Positions 19,815 through 29,433 of a DNA stretch of 64,000 bases are shown here, one piece after another. Where the stretch lies: assembly GCA_963765265.1 (NCBI GenBank), contig CAVXVN010000007.1, positions 62,001 to 126,000 on the forward strand. Direction: 5' to 3'. The notes beneath the pieces are model-generated. The model did not search any database and was not told the DNA's origin. It was given only the letters and a program-made list of their open reading frames with translations. Each line of letters opens with the position of its first letter. The first letter of the stretch is position 1. The position numbers and the translations under genes were made by a program. This DNA is from Bacillus_BD sp963765265 (GTDB taxonomy: Bacteria; Bacillota; Bacilli; Bacillales; Cytobacillaceae).

Positions 19815-20330
19815 TTAGACAGTCAAATCATCTTTCAATTGCTGTGATGATCGTTCCCACATGCCTTCATCATGATTCATTAAGAATTCCTGAAGGACCA
19901 CTTTTGATGGCTCATCCATGTGTTCAACAATGATATGACGCTTGATGGACTTATCCATCCGGTTCACATGCTCTGGCAATGATTTATATCCTCTTTTTAT
20001 TTCACGATCAACCGTCATTTCGCATGCTGTCACACCGGCGTAATGTGGTCCATTTTCGTTACGATCAATGGTGACCCAAACAAGCCAAAATGGTTTTCCA
20101 TTCGGGACTTCCTCTTTTGTTTTTAAAAATTTAATGCCCTTTTCAACGCTGCTTCTTGCGTGCATGGCCCCAACATCAATAAAAGCCTCGCCTGCCTCCA
20201 CATCAATAAAAACAGGTGACACATTATCCAGGCTCAAAGCTCCTAATCCAAAGCCTTTATGTCCCTTCATCGGATCCACATTTTTAATAATATTAAATTC
20301 CATTTTCTTTTTCTTTTGCTCTTCTGCCAT
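19815..20330 (-). CDS. ywhD: YwhD-family protein
   Basis: 171 aa, MAEEQKKKKMEFNIIKNVDP onward. Cytosolic, no membrane segment. Conserved stretches are KGHKGFGLGALSLDNVSPVF, HARSSVEKGIKFL, FWLVWVTIDRNENGPHYAGV and VNRMDKSIKRHIIVEHMDEP. Start ATG follows AAGGGAG about 11 nt upstream. No biochemical function is established to my knowledge. It follows pbpG (opposite strand) and precedes ywhC, as in B. subtilis. Confidence 0.9.
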   Translation of the reverse strand: MAEEQKKKKMEFNIIKNVDPMKGHKGFGLGALSLDNVSPVFIDVEAGEAFIDVGAMHARSSVEKGIKFLKTKEEVPNGKPFWLVWVTIDRNENGPHYAGVTACEMTVDREIKRGYKSLPEHVNRMDKSIKRHIIVEHMDEPSKVVLQEFLMNHDEGMWERSSQQLKDDLTV

Positions 20331-20409
20331 TTATGGATTCTCCCTTCATTGTCATTCTAGCGTATTTCCTTTTGAAATGTGCTGTTAAACCAGGATCATT
20401 TACCCAATT

Positions 20410-21078
20410 TTAAAAAAACCAACTGTAGAAAAAGTCATTGAGTCCCGTTATTAACCACGGCAAAACCGTATTGAAAATCGGTTGGATCGTATATCGATCA
20501 AGTGGCGTAATGACCAGGATTAGAAAAATCAGCATCCCATATTGTTCATATTGCGTCATTCTGGCACGCAAGTCTTTTGGTACAAGATCCTCGACGATAC
20601 GATAGCCATCAAGAGGTGGCAAAGGAATCAAATTAAAAATAAATAATACCGCATTCAACTGAATAAAAATATCGAGAAATTCCGGTACAAAGGAAGGCAA
20701 ACTAGCAGCTAAACCAGATGCTACCAAGGCATACCAAATGATAAAAGCAAGACTGGCCATAACTAAATTACTAAAAGGACCCGCAAAGGATACTGTAACA
20801 CCAGCAAGTCTGGGATTTTTAAAGAAAAAACGGTTTACGGGCACAGGCCGTGCCCAGCCAAATCCCGCAATAAAGATTAAGATCGTCCCAATCGGATCCA
20901 AATGTTTCATTGGATTTAAGGTTAATCTTCCCTGCTTTTTAGCTGTTTCATCCCCAAATTTCCAAGCAGCAAAGGCATGAGCAAATTCATGAACGCTAAA
21001 AGCAATAATCAAGGTCAAAGCCACATACGGGATCTTTGCCAACGGATAGGCTAGAAATTGCGAAAATGATGGTTCCAA
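20410..21078 (-). CDS. ywhC: Site-2 protease family membrane metalloprotease (YwhC)
   Basis: M50-type intramembrane zinc protease. Zinc ligands are in AFSVHEFAHAFAAW (HExxH) and the Asp of NLIPLPPLDGYRI. About five to six membrane helices. TTG at 21078 lies 8 nt from the GGAG site; an in-frame GTG two codons earlier (21084) is also possible but sits too close to it. About 222 aa. Substrate unknown. Confidence 0.9.
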   Translation of the reverse strand: MEPSFSQFLAYPLAKIPYVALTLIIAFSVHEFAHAFAAWKFGDETAKKQGRLTLNPMKHLDPIGTILIFIAGFGWARPVPVNRFFFKNPRLAGVTVSFAGPFSNLVMASLAFIIWYALVASGLAASLPSFVPEFLDIFIQLNAVLFIFNLIPLPPLDGYRIVEDLVPKDLRARMTQYEQYGMLIFLILVITPLDRYTIQPIFNTVLPWLITGLNDFFYSWFF

Positions 21079-21280
21079 CCGCACATCTCCTTTTTCTTCT
21101 CTTTTCTAAAAGTATACATGATTACCATCCTAAAGTGAAAAACGAAGCCATTTCCAGTCAAAAAAACGTTTTCTTGTACACTTGCATATTGAAACCAACT
21201 ATGGAAAACTTATCTATATTAGGTGTTAAGATGAAGAAAACACATAATAAAATAGGATACATATATTGGGGGACCCACGA

Positions 21281-21466
21281 ATGCCATATGTTACAGTGAA
21301 AATGCTTGAAGGTAGAACGGATGATCAAAAAAGAGCACTTGTTGAAAAAGTAACAGATGCTGTAGTCGAAACAACCGGTGCTTCAAAAGAAGCAGTCACA
21401 GTCTTTATTGAAGAAATGTCCAAAAATCACTATGCCACAGCTGGTAAATTATTCAGCGATCGATAA
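21281..21466 (+). CDS. ywhB: 4-oxalocrotonate tautomerase family enzyme
   Basis: 61 aa, MPYVTVKMLEGRTDDQKRAL onward. Pro2 becomes the N-terminal catalytic base after removal of Met1, and the Arg in the EGRTDDQK segment is conserved. ATG at 21281 follows GGGGGACC. Divergent from ywhC, as in B. subtilis (ywhB). Enzymes of this type isomerise enol/keto acids; the natural substrate is uncertain. Confidence 0.92.
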   Translation: MPYVTVKMLEGRTDDQKRALVEKVTDAVVETTGASKEAVTVFIEEMSKNHYATAGKLFSDR

Positions 21467-21581
21467 TAGAAAACGTAAGTGCTTCGCCCGGCGACTTAGC
21501 GCCGGTTAGCGGAAACCGCCAATTGCACATGTCTTCGCCTGCACTTGTACAACCTGTACTTCGAAGCTAGAGCAAATATTA

Positions 21582-21629
21582 AAAAGGGAAAGTCACACCC
21601 CCATCATGGGTGTTTAACTTTCCCTTTTA
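21582..21629. terminator. Terminator overlapping the 3' end of ywgA
   Basis: AAAAGGGAAAGT-ACACCC, loop, GGGTGT-AACTTTCCCTTTT: a long stem that includes the last codons and the stop of ywgA. It can serve ywhB and ywgA. Confidence 0.8.
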
Positions 21630-22116
21630 ATGTTTCAATATATTGATAAGCACCCTCGACTTCTTCGATCGTATAGCGCTGTTTGCTTTTTAAGGTAAAA
21701 ATCTTTTCCTGCACTTCCTCTTTCGGTAGGTTATCAAAGAATAATACCGTGGAGACGAGTTCAAGAAATCTCGCATTCTGACCGTTCATATCTGTTAAAC
21801 ATTTCTTCAAATTTGGAATGTCCACATGATCATTTTCCACTAAAAATTCCGATCCATTTTCCGTTAAGGTATAACGATATTGATAATAGCCGCCTTTTTT
21901 TTCTTTCACTTCATCTAAAAATCCCATATCACAAAGTTCTTCCACCCGTAACGTTAACTCCTCCGAATACGGACCATAAAAATGAAATTGAAACTTTTCT
22001 CCGAAAGGGAAGTCTAGTTTTTTTGCAATAAAAATCATTTTTTGAAGTTTTTTTCTTCCGATGACTTCACCAGATGCAGCAATGGCCTGCATCACTTTAG
22101 CATGATCTTTTAACAA
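21604..22116 (-). CDS. ywgA: YwgA-family protein
   Basis: 170 aa, MLKDHAKVMQAIAASGEVIG onward. It has a winged-helix-like N-terminus (GRKKLQKMIFIAKKLDFPFG, then FHFYGPYSEELTLRVEELCD), similar to SocA/Panacea-type DUF folds. No enzyme motif is visible. It is followed by ywfO with about 50 bp between them, in the same orientation, so the two are probably co-transcribed. Function unknown. Confidence 0.9.
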   Translation of the reverse strand: MLKDHAKVMQAIAASGEVIGRKKLQKMIFIAKKLDFPFGEKFQFHFYGPYSEELTLRVEELCDMGFLDEVKEKKGGYYQYRYTLTENGSEFLVENDHVDIPNLKKCLTDMNGQNARFLELVSTVLFFDNLPKEEVQEKIFTLKSKQRYTIEEVEGAYQYIETLKGKVKHP

Positions 22117-22166
22117 ATTTGTTCATCTCCAATACCCCTTAAATCAAAGAATACGATACTCCTTGC

Positions 22167-23477
22167 CTACTCATTGCCTTCAATCCCCAACAAACTGCGA
22201 ATTTGTTTTTTGATATTCTTTTTCGAACGATCGTCACTTATTAAATCAAATGGATAATAGAGCTTATGATCGGTTCTTCGTTTTCCTGATATCGCATCCA
22301 CAATCTCAGATTCTCTCGATAATTCACGAATATCACCATTGCTCATTAATAATTGGATCGGCAAACGTTCTTCTTCCTCACCTGGGCGATAGAAATCATA
22401 TGGGAGATCTGAGGAGGAATCCACCACTAGATAATATTCAGGATCGAGGCCCGCCTTTTTAAATAGCAAGGAAAGCTCTGACAGTTTTTTGTATTCCTTT
22501 GCTGGGTCAAATTCGGCATATTTAAACAAATTTCGATTCATAAATCGAGTGCAAAGATCACGAAGAATGTGATCTTCCTCGTCTTGCCATATTTGAAAAT
22601 AGTACAAAATAATCGATTCATCTAATTTTAAATAATCCTCTAGCGTGACCCTCGTCTCAAACATAGAGTAGAAATGAATTGGATTGGATTTAAATGTATA
22701 ATGTTGTTCGTATAGATCTTTGGCACGATGCAGTATTTTCGTTAAAATAACCTCTGCACTACGTGTAACAGGGTGAAAGTATACTTGCCAGTACATTTGA
22801 TAACGACTCATAATATAGTCTTCTACCGCATGCATACCACTTTTCTTTATCACTACTTGATCTCCGTGAGGACGCATGACCCGTAAGATTCGTTCCATAT
22901 CAAAATGGCCGTAGCTGACTCCGGTAAAATAAGCATCTCTTTGCAAATAATCCATGCGATCCGCATCAATTTGACTCGAAATCAAACTGACCACTATATT
23001 ATTTTGATAGGTTTTTGCAATCACTTCTGCTACTTTTTTAGGAAAATCGGTTCCTACTTTTTGCAAAACGTCATTAACCTCTGTATCTCCTAAAATAATT
23101 GCTTGGCTAAAATATTCATGATCCAATTGGAATACTTTTTCAAAGGAATGGGAAAACGGTCCATGTCCTAGATCATGGAGCAGGGCAGCACAAAGGGAAA
23201 GCAAACGTTCATTATGATCCCAATCAGGACGGCCCTCAAATACATCATCCACAATTCGCCGTACAATTTCATATACGCCTAGTGAATGATTAAAGCGACT
23301 ATGCTCTGCACCGTGGAAGGTCAGAAAGGTTGTTCCAAGCTGTTTAATTCTTCTTAAACGCTGAAATTCTTTTGTCCCGATAAGATCCCAAATCACTCGA
23401 TCACGCACATGTATATAGCGATGTACAGGATCCTTGAAGACTTTCTCCTCCATCAGCTTTTCTTCTGAATAAACCAT
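22167..23477 (-). CDS. ywfO: HD-domain phosphohydrolase (YwfO, dGTPase-like)
   Basis: 436 aa. The HD metal site is H-HD-D: FHGAEHSRFNHSLGVYEIVR, LCAALLHDLGHGPFSHSFEK and SSQIDADRMDYLQRDAYFTG. These match the SAMHD1/dGTPase-like family; Enterococcus and Bacillus homologues hydrolyse dNTPs. ATG at 23477 (MVYSEEKLM) follows a GGGGAG site; an upstream in-frame start at 23513 is less likely. Confidence 0.92.
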   Translation of the reverse strand: MVYSEEKLMEEKVFKDPVHRYIHVRDRVIWDLIGTKEFQRLRRIKQLGTTFLTFHGAEHSRFNHSLGVYEIVRRIVDDVFEGRPDWDHNERLLSLCAALLHDLGHGPFSHSFEKVFQLDHEYFSQAIILGDTEVNDVLQKVGTDFPKKVAEVIAKTYQNNIVVSLISSQIDADRMDYLQRDAYFTGVSYGHFDMERILRVMRPHGDQVVIKKSGMHAVEDYIMSRYQMYWQVYFHPVTRSAEVILTKILHRAKDLYEQHYTFKSNPIHFYSMFETRVTLEDYLKLDESIILYYFQIWQDEEDHILRDLCTRFMNRNLFKYAEFDPAKEYKKLSELSLLFKKAGLDPEYYLVVDSSSDLPYDFYRPGEEEERLPIQLLMSNGDIRELSRESEIVDAISGKRRTDHKLYYPFDLISDDRSKKNIKKQIRSLLGIEGNE

Positions 23478-23584
23478 CTTCTCCCCTACTCCCCTTACAC
23501 ATTTTACTTTCACCCTATTATATCGTGTTTTATCGGCTACTCTCTACCCATATTCAAAATTCTGTTGTAGCTAGACAACATGAA

Positions 23585-23611
23585 AAAAACCCCCTCAAAC
23601 ACGTTCAAGGG
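23585..23611 (-). terminator. Terminator of the DUF1450 gene
   Basis: Minus strand CCCTTGAAC, loop, GTTTGAGGG (with G-U pairs) followed by GGTTTTTTT. Confidence 0.7.
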
Positions 23612-23616
23612 CGATT

Positions 23617-23841
23617 TTATTTCTTTAGCTTCTTATTAATTTTCTCTTCTAACTCTGCTTCTGTAAGGCCTGCAACAGGTCGATTATTCACAAATGCAAA
23701 AGTTTTCTTTCTCCCAGGTCCACAATAAGACTGACAGCCTATTTCAATCGTTGCTTCTGGATCTATCTTTTTCAACATGGGTAATAAGGTTTTTAAATTC
23801 ACTGCCTGACAATCATCACAGACCCGGAATTCATTTGCCAT
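23617..23841 (-). CDS. DUF1450 family protein (YuzB-like)
   Basis: 74 aa, MANEFRVCDDCQAVNLKTLL onward. A CxxC near the N-terminus (CDDC) and a second cysteine pair in IGCQSYCGPGRKKTFAFVNN give a thioredoxin-like, ferredoxin-2Fe-2S-like small fold. The family is widespread in Bacillaceae; the role is unknown. ATG at 23841 follows GGTGGGG; the upstream ATG four codons earlier lacks a site. The 358 bp up to rsfA carry only promoter sequence that I can see. Confidence 0.85.
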   Translation of the reverse strand: MANEFRVCDDCQAVNLKTLLPMLKKIDPEATIEIGCQSYCGPGRKKTFAFVNNRPVAGLTEAELEEKINKKLKK

Positions 23842-24121
23842 TTTCTTCCCCACCCTTTCTCTAAAATCTTTCCGCCTATATAAAAAAACGCAAGACGCCT
23901 GCCACGATTCTTTCTACTAAGAAAAGTACAAGCTTCGCTTTCTGATGAATAATTCAGCTATTCACAATCCATTATAACGATATAAGTTTCCTTTTCACTA
24001 TGTGGTATTGTACAGCTTCTTTACTTGTATTGCAAGTTAAAAAGTGAGAGTGATCTACTCGGAATCCGACTACAAACTAGCGATCTTTTTTCACAAAATC
24101 TACTATCCTTTTAATCACCTT

Positions 24122-24150
24122 GTATAAGTTTTCGTGATACTGGACATCAT
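24122..24150 (+). promoter_or_regulatory. Sigma-F-like promoter of rsfA
   Basis: GTATA (24122-24126), 15-bp spacer, GGACATCAT (24142-24150), close to the sigma-F pattern GYATA-N15-GGNNANANT with one mismatch. rsfA in B. subtilis is transcribed in the forespore by sigma-F, so both pattern and gene agree. Confidence 0.55.
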
Positions 24151-24199
24151 GAAACTAACGATTTAAAAAAATATTGAAAAAATAAGGGAGCTGAAGAAC

Positions 24200-24949
24200 A
24201 TGAAAGTTCGTCAAGATGCCTGGACAGATGAAGATGATTTGTTACTTGCTGAAACAGTACTTAGACATGTGAGAGAAGGAAGTACACAATTAAATGCCTT
24301 TGAAGAAGTAGGTGATAAGCTTAATAGAACATCTGCTGCTTGTGGATTTCGTTGGAATGCTGTTGTTCGACATAATTATGAAAAAGCCCTTCAATTAGCA
24401 AAAAAACAGAGGAAACAGCGCCAAAGAATCCTTGGAAATGATCAAGGCGGGAGGAAAAAGTTATTGTATTCCCCTCCAAAGCCTAGTGTCGAGGAAATTG
24501 AAACCATTACAACCGGAGCGGATTCTACTATGCCAGAAATCAATGAGATATATAGTATGGAAATGGCTGAAGAACAACCCCTGTCTAAGTCAATTATTAC
24601 CACTTCTACACCCGTGCATACGGAGGTAGTTCGTAGTTCCGGAGTGACCCTAAACACAGTCATCTCTTACTTACAAAACTTGAATAGTTCCAATCTGCAA
24701 GTTGATATTTTAAAAAGTGAGAATGAAAGATTAAAAAGAGAATTAGCTGAGGAAAGAGGAAAGAATAAAGAGCTTGAATCCAAGCTTGGACAGATGGAGC
24801 AAAATACGATTACCATTCAGGAAGATTACGAGACGTTGATGAAAATCATGAATCGAGCGCGCAAATTAACATTGTTTGAAGAAGAAGAACGCGCGGCTAC
24901 TACCTTTAAAATGGATCGAAATGGAAATCTAGAAAAAGTTGCTGAATGA
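24200..24949 (+). CDS. rsfA: Prespore transcription regulator RsfA
   Basis: 249 aa. The N-terminal Myb/SANT-like domain (about 1-75) reads MKVRQDAWTDEDDLLLAETV, then NRTSAACGFRWNAVVRHNYE. A variable linker follows, then a coiled coil (about 170-210; LKSENERLKRELAEERGKNK). RsfA modulates sigma-F-dependent gene expression in the forespore. Start follows AAGGGAG. Divergent from the DUF1450 gene and convergent with lipL, as in the B. subtilis ywfN region. Confidence 0.92.
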   Translation: MKVRQDAWTDEDDLLLAETVLRHVREGSTQLNAFEEVGDKLNRTSAACGFRWNAVVRHNYEKALQLAKKQRKQRQRILGNDQGGRKKLLYSPPKPSVEEIETITTGADSTMPEINEIYSMEMAEEQPLSKSIITTSTPVHTEVVRSSGVTLNTVISYLQNLNSSNLQVDILKSENERLKRELAEERGKNKELESKLGQMEQNTITIQEDYETLMKIMNRARKLTLFEEEERAATTFKMDRNGNLEKVAE

Positions 24950-25029
24950 ATGTCAATCTATTAGTTTTATGATGAGGGACTTTTTCCTTGTTGTTATACT
25001 GGATTTTGTCCCTCATCATCTCAATAATG

Positions 25030-25058
25030 AAGCCGTAGCACTTTCGCTATCGGCTTTT
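25030..25058 (+). terminator. Terminator of rsfA
   Basis: AAGCCG-TAGC, loop, GCTA-TCGGCTTTTTTG. A second longer stem, GATGAGGGAC/GTCCCTCATC, lies just before it (24972-25019). Confidence 0.8.
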
Positions 25059-25080
25059 TTGTATGAAACGCATTCGTCTT

Positions 25081-25921
25081 TCAATTTTCTAGCACATTCC
25101 GATTTCGCTCCATAACGCGTTCATAATAGGTTTGGAACATCGGAACCTCTTCAGCTGATAGGGACCCCGTAAAAAGCCTTTCGGACTTAGACTGTAGTGC
25201 TTTTAAAAACGTAAGCATAACATCTTGGACCGTTAATTCGATCTCAAGCAGATCTGCTAACGATGACATCACATGTGGAACAATGTCTGGATATACATAC
25301 TTGGTGTTCTCGCCTTTTTTACTATGCTCATAAAATTCCTTTATTGTTTCAGCTCGTTTACTGCCACTGCCATTCACACAAAGATAAATTTGCACCGCTA
25401 CCCCTTTTCGGATCCTTCTTTGTGAAATACCGGCAAATTTCTTGCCTTTTATACTAAGATCATAGCTTCCAGGACAGTAAGAACCAACAATTTCTCTTGC
25501 CTCTATTTCTTGATGGTATTCAGCAAACATGCTTTTCACTAATTCCCACATCGCATCATATCCACGGTTTATATCAATCCCTTTATCTTTCTCCGGAAAA
25601 ATAAGGGATAGATTGAGCACCCCTTCATCAAGTACTACTGCTAATCCACCAGAATTTCGCACAATGACATCATAGCCCTTTTCTTTCAAATACTGTATGC
25701 CTTCTCCAAGGAAAGGGCAGCTTTGTATCCTGAATCCCGAGCACAATCGTATTTTGATGCACCCAGGCTCTCGCTGTTGCTGGAACCATCCCAGCTCCAA
25801 CAGAAGCACAAAGCGTATCATCCATACCAAATGATTGAAGAGCACTTGTATAAAGAGCAGACGATGATTGATCAATCACTCTCCATTGTTCTTGAACTAA
25901 TAAATCATGGGTCTCTTTCAT
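25081..25921 (-). CDS. lipL: Octanoyl-[GcvH]:protein N-octanoyltransferase LipL, one frameshift
   Basis: Moves octanoyl groups from GcvH to E2 subunits in lipoate assembly. Start MKETHDLLVQEQWRVIDQSS at 25921. Catalytic Cys in EIVGSYCPGSYDLSIKGKKF; VRNSGGLAVVLDEGVLNLSL and AGISQRRIRKGVAVQIYLCV are family blocks. The frame changes near 25705 (TKLPF to LGEGIQYLKEKGY). About 280 aa. The position between rsfA and pta matches B. subtilis ywfL. Confidence 0.9.
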
Positions 25922-26030
25922 CTATTTTTTCTCCTTAAACATATATTCTTCATTATAACATGCTTACACAATAAGGACTAAAGGCTCCTTGTTACGATAT
26001 CCTTCATTCCAGTTTGCCTGTCCTAACAAC

Positions 26031-26068
26031 AAAAAAGAGTCAGCCACATAAGGACTAACTCTTTTTTT
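26031..26068 (-). terminator. Terminator of pta
   Basis: Minus strand AAAAAAAGAGTTAGTCC, loop, GGCTGACTCTTTTTTG, just past the pta stop. Confidence 0.88.
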
Positions 26069-26084
26069 GTTCATGCGAATATTC

Positions 26085-27062
26085 TTATTTGCTAAGTGCT
26101 TGTGCTGCTGTAATAAGAGCTAGTTTATAAACATCTTCTTCATTACATCCACGAGAAAGGTCATTTACTGGGCGATTAAGGCCTTGCAAAATCGGGCCAA
26201 CCGCTTCAAAATTTCCTAAACGTTGAGCAATTTTATAGCCGATGTTACCTGCTTCAAGGCTTGGGAAAACAAATACATTGGCATCCCCTTGAATTTCTGA
26301 ATTTGGTGCTTTACTTTTTGCCACAGACGGAACAAAAGCAGCGTCAAATTGGAATTCTCCATCTAACGTTAATTCTGGCTCACGTTCTTTCGCTACTGCA
26401 ACAGCTTCCGCTACTTTTTCTGTTTCAGCTGATTTTGCAGAACCCTTTGTTGAGAAACTCAACATCGCTACTCGTGGTTCAATGCCAAACATTTTAGCTG
26501 TTTTCGCACTTTCAATGGCGATCTCTGCTAAATCATTGCTATCAGGAGCAATATTGATGGCACAATCTGCAAATACGTATTTCTCATCTTCACGAACCAT
26601 GATGAAAACACCAGAAGTCTTGCTCACACCCGGTATTGTTTTAATGATTTGTAAGGCAGGGCGAACTGTATCAGCAGTAGAATGTGCTGCGCCGCTCACA
26701 AGTCCATCCGCTTTATTGGTATAAACAAGCATGGTTCCAAAGTAATTTTCATCTAGAAGAATTTTGCGTGCAGCTTCTTCGGTTGCTTTTCCTTTGCGGC
26801 GCTCAACAAATGAAGCCACAAGTTCATCCATTGCAGCATAGTTTGCTGGATCGTAGATTTCAACAGCTTCTAAAGAAACATTTAATTCCTTTGCTTTTGC
26901 TTCAATTTGCTCTATATTTCCAACTAAAATAGGTGTTAACACTTGATCTTTCGCTAAACGGCCAGCTGCAGCTAACACTCTTTCATCTAAACCTTCTGGA
27001 AAAACGATTTTCATATTTTGTCCACTTAATTGTTCTTTGATTCCTGAAAATAAATCACTCAT
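26085..27062 (-). CDS. pta: Phosphate acetyltransferase
   Basis: Interconverts acetyl-CoA and acetyl phosphate (acetate overflow). 325 aa, uninterrupted, about the B. subtilis size (323). Conserved blocks: KIVFPEGLDERVLAAAGRLA, KADGLVSGAAHSTADTVRPA, FADCAINIAPDSNDLAEIAI, FVFPSLEAGNIGYKIAQRLG, GPILQGLNRPVNDLSRGCN. ATG at 27062 follows AGGAGG. Divergent from hemQ. Confidence 0.97.
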   Translation of the reverse strand: MSDLFSGIKEQLSGQNMKIVFPEGLDERVLAAAGRLAKDQVLTPILVGNIEQIEAKAKELNVSLEAVEIYDPANYAAMDELVASFVERRKGKATEEAARKILLDENYFGTMLVYTNKADGLVSGAAHSTADTVRPALQIIKTIPGVSKTSGVFIMVREDEKYVFADCAINIAPDSNDLAEIAIESAKTAKMFGIEPRVAMLSFSTKGSAKSAETEKVAEAVAVAKEREPELTLDGEFQFDAAFVPSVAKSKAPNSEIQGDANVFVFPSLEAGNIGYKIAQRLGNFEAVGPILQGLNRPVNDLSRGCNEEDVYKLALITAAQALSK

Positions 27063-27344
27063 TCGTATTCCTCCTAAAATAATTTCCTTTTATAGAATAC
27101 TCTACCATCAATAAAATTCAAGAGAATGCATCCTATATTTCCTTTTATTTAAGATGTTCCACTATTCTAAAATATTAAACGAATCGAGATAACGTATCAT
27201 AACCTTCCCTTTATACTATTTACACCTTTTGAAAAAATATCCAAAACAATCGTAACTACTTAACAAGGTTTCATTCATGAGTATATGGTAAAACTATGTT
27301 ATAGTTGGTGGTGAAAAGGATTGTAAAGACAAGGAGTGAATTAG

Positions 27345-28091
27345 ATGAGTCAAGCAGCAAAAACGCTCGAGGGTTGGTATTGCTTACATGATTTCCGTAC
27401 CATTGATTGGACAACTTGGAAAATGGTACCTGAAGATGAACGAGAATCTGCTATCCATGAGTTTCAGAGTCTTTTGAATAAATGGAATCGTACAGAAAGT
27501 GAAGAAAAAGGAAGTCATGCCCTATATACTGTGGTTGGCCAAAAAGCTGATTTTATGATGATGATCTTAAGACCCACAATGGAAGAGTTAAATGAGATTG
27601 AAACGGAATTCAATAAAACAAAACTAGCTGAGTTCACCGTTCCAGCTTATTCGTATGTTTCCGTGGTTGAATTAAGTAATTACTTGTCTTCTGACGAGGA
27701 TCCTTACCAAAATCCAGCTATTGTGGCACGTTTAAACCCCATTTTACCAAAAGCAAAACACGTTTGCTTCTATCCAATGGACAAGCGCCGTCAAGGGAAT
27801 GACAACTGGTATATGTTACCGATGGAAGAACGCACTCAATTAATGAGAAGCCACGGAATGATTGGTCGTCAGTACGCAGGTCTTGTTAAACAAATCATTA
27901 CAGGTTCTGTAGGATTTGATGATTATGAGTGGGGAGTAACGCTCTTTTCAGACGATGTTCTCCAATTTAAAAAGCTCATTTATGAAATGCGTTTCGATGA
28001 AGTGAGTGCAAGATACGGTGACTTTGGTACTTTCTTTGTAGGAAACCTCCTTCAGAATGAAAAGCTTGCTCCATTTCTTCATGTAAATTAA
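27345..28091 (+). CDS. hemQ: Coproheme decarboxylase HemQ
   Basis: Chlorite-dismutase-fold enzyme that turns coproheme into protoheme in the Gram-positive heme pathway. 248 aa. The proximal heme ligand is His170 in LMRSHGMIGRQYAGLVKQI, and the reactive tyrosine is Tyr143 in CFYPMDKRRQGNDNWY. ATG at 27345 follows AAGGAG. Divergent from pta, as in B. subtilis (ywfI). Confidence 0.96.
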   Translation: MSQAAKTLEGWYCLHDFRTIDWTTWKMVPEDERESAIHEFQSLLNKWNRTESEEKGSHALYTVVGQKADFMMMILRPTMEELNEIETEFNKTKLAEFTVPAYSYVSVVELSNYLSSDEDPYQNPAIVARLNPILPKAKHVCFYPMDKRRQGNDNWYMLPMEERTQLMRSHGMIGRQYAGLVKQIITGSVGFDDYEWGVTLFSDDVLQFKKLIYEMRFDEVSARYGDFGTFFVGNLLQNEKLAPFLHVN

Positions 28092-28144
28092 TAAATCTTT
28101 AAAAAAATTTCAAGCGCCCTGTCTATCGGCTCGCGCTAATTATT

Positions 28145-28177
28145 GAAGCTTCTGATCTCCATCAGAGGCTTTTTTTG
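28145..28177 (+). terminator. Terminator of hemQ
   Basis: GAAGCTTCTGAT, loop CTCC, ATCAGAGGCTTTTTTT. Confidence 0.88.
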
Positions 28178-28398
28178 TCGTCTCCCCTCCGGATATGTCT
28201 CACTTTGTTTTTTCATTTATTAGGCATATTCAAGCTGTTTTGACCATATCCATTTGTTAGTGAGTTTTATTCATATCATCATCTTTTTCAACTATCAAAC
28301 TCGCAGATGGTTTACCAAACAACCATGTACTTACAGCCTACATCATATGTGGTCTATGCATACGCTAAAAGGGTGATAACATTTAGGAGGGGAATAGA

Positions 28399-28857
28399 AT
28401 GAGTCAATATTATAATCAATTTGGTCAATTCAGAACGTATCCAACAAATGGGTATAGACAGCAGCAAGCTTATTACGGGGCGCAACCAGGTGCCTTTCCG
28501 CAAGGTGCAACTTTTCCACCGGTTGGTACAGGAACTTCTCCGTCAGCAGGAGCACAAGTACCCGGAATGCTACCCGTGGAACAATCCTACATTGAGAATA
28601 TTCTCCGCTTAAACAAAGGAAAACTTGCTACAGTCTATGCAACATTCGAAAACAATACGGAATGGAATGCTAAAATCTTTAAAGGAATCATTGAAGCTGC
28701 TGGAAGAGACCACTTAATTCTAAGTGATCCACAAACAGGGGAAAGAATTTTACTTCCAATGGTTTATCTTGACTACGTTACATTTAATGAAGAAATTGAA
28801 TATGAATATCCGTTTGGAGCAGGACCTGGTCTCACCACATCTCCTCCTCGGTATTGA
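28399..28857 (+). CDS. gerQ: Spore coat protein GerQ
   Basis: 152 aa. The first 60 residues are Gln/Tyr/Pro/Gly-rich (MSQYYNQFGQFRTYPTNGYR onward); the folded C-terminal part is IENILRLNKGKLATVYATFE to VYLDYVTFNEEIEYEY. GerQ is needed to place the cortex hydrolase CwlJ in the coat and is cross-linked by transglutaminase. Start follows TTAGGAGGGG. A CATACGCT at 28359-28366 resembles a sigma-E -10 element, but the -35 match is weak. Confidence 0.93.
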   Translation: MSQYYNQFGQFRTYPTNGYRQQQAYYGAQPGAFPQGATFPPVGTGTSPSAGAQVPGMLPVEQSYIENILRLNKGKLATVYATFENNTEWNAKIFKGIIEAAGRDHLILSDPQTGERILLPMVYLDYVTFNEEIEYEYPFGAGPGLTTSPPRY

Positions 28858-28958
28858 GAATTAGAAAAACGCTAGCACCATGAACAAGGAACACGGACTA
28901 AAAAACTCCACGTCCTGAACGGCGAAGCTAGACCACTTTCTAGCTTTTAAAAAGTATT

Positions 28959-28997
28959 ACAAAGGAGTCTGACATACATTCTGTCAGACTCCTTTGT
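28959..28997. terminator. Bidirectional terminator between gerQ and ywdK
   Basis: Perfect 16-bp stem ACAAAGGAGTCTGACA/TGTCAGACTCCTTTGT with a 7-nt loop. Confidence 0.88.
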
Positions 28998-29012
28998 ATC
29001 TTCTACTTCATT

Positions 29013-29384
29013 TCATAAATATTTAACAGCGGCAATAATGACTAAGACCCAGGCAGCTAGAAATGCTACTCCTCCAAGTGGCGTAATAGCACCCAGTACA
29101 CTTATTTGCGTGACACTTAAGACATATAAACTTCCTGAGAATAAAACAATTCCAATAAACATCAGCCATCCTGACCATGATAACAAACTAGAGGCTGGTA
29201 ACTTCCCAAGCAGAACCCCAATAATTAACAATCCAACTGCATGAAGCATTTGGTAGGTAACCCCTTTTCCCCAGATCTCTATGTACTTGGGTTCCATTCT
29301 TCCCTCAAGTATATGGGCACCAAACGCTCCAAACGCAACGGATAAAAAAGCATTAATCGCTCCTAAGATAATAAATAGCTTCAT
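29013..29384 (-). CDS. ywdK: DUF423 membrane protein (YwdK)
   Basis: 123 aa, four hydrophobic helices. The N-terminal part MKLFIILGAINAFLSVAFGA, GAFGAHIL and the conserved YQMLHAVGLLIIGVLL are typical of the family. Transport function is suspected for the family but not shown. It lies between gerQ and ywdI, matching B. subtilis. Confidence 0.9.
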   Translation of the reverse strand: MKLFIILGAINAFLSVAFGAFGAHILEGRMEPKYIEIWGKGVTYQMLHAVGLLIIGVLLGKLPASSLLSWSGWLMFIGIVLFSGSLYVLSVTQISVLGAITPLGGVAFLAAWVLVIIAAVKYL

Positions 29385-29433
29385 TCTCTTCTCCCCATTC
29401 CTTCTCTATTCTCATGATTCCAATCCAACGGTC

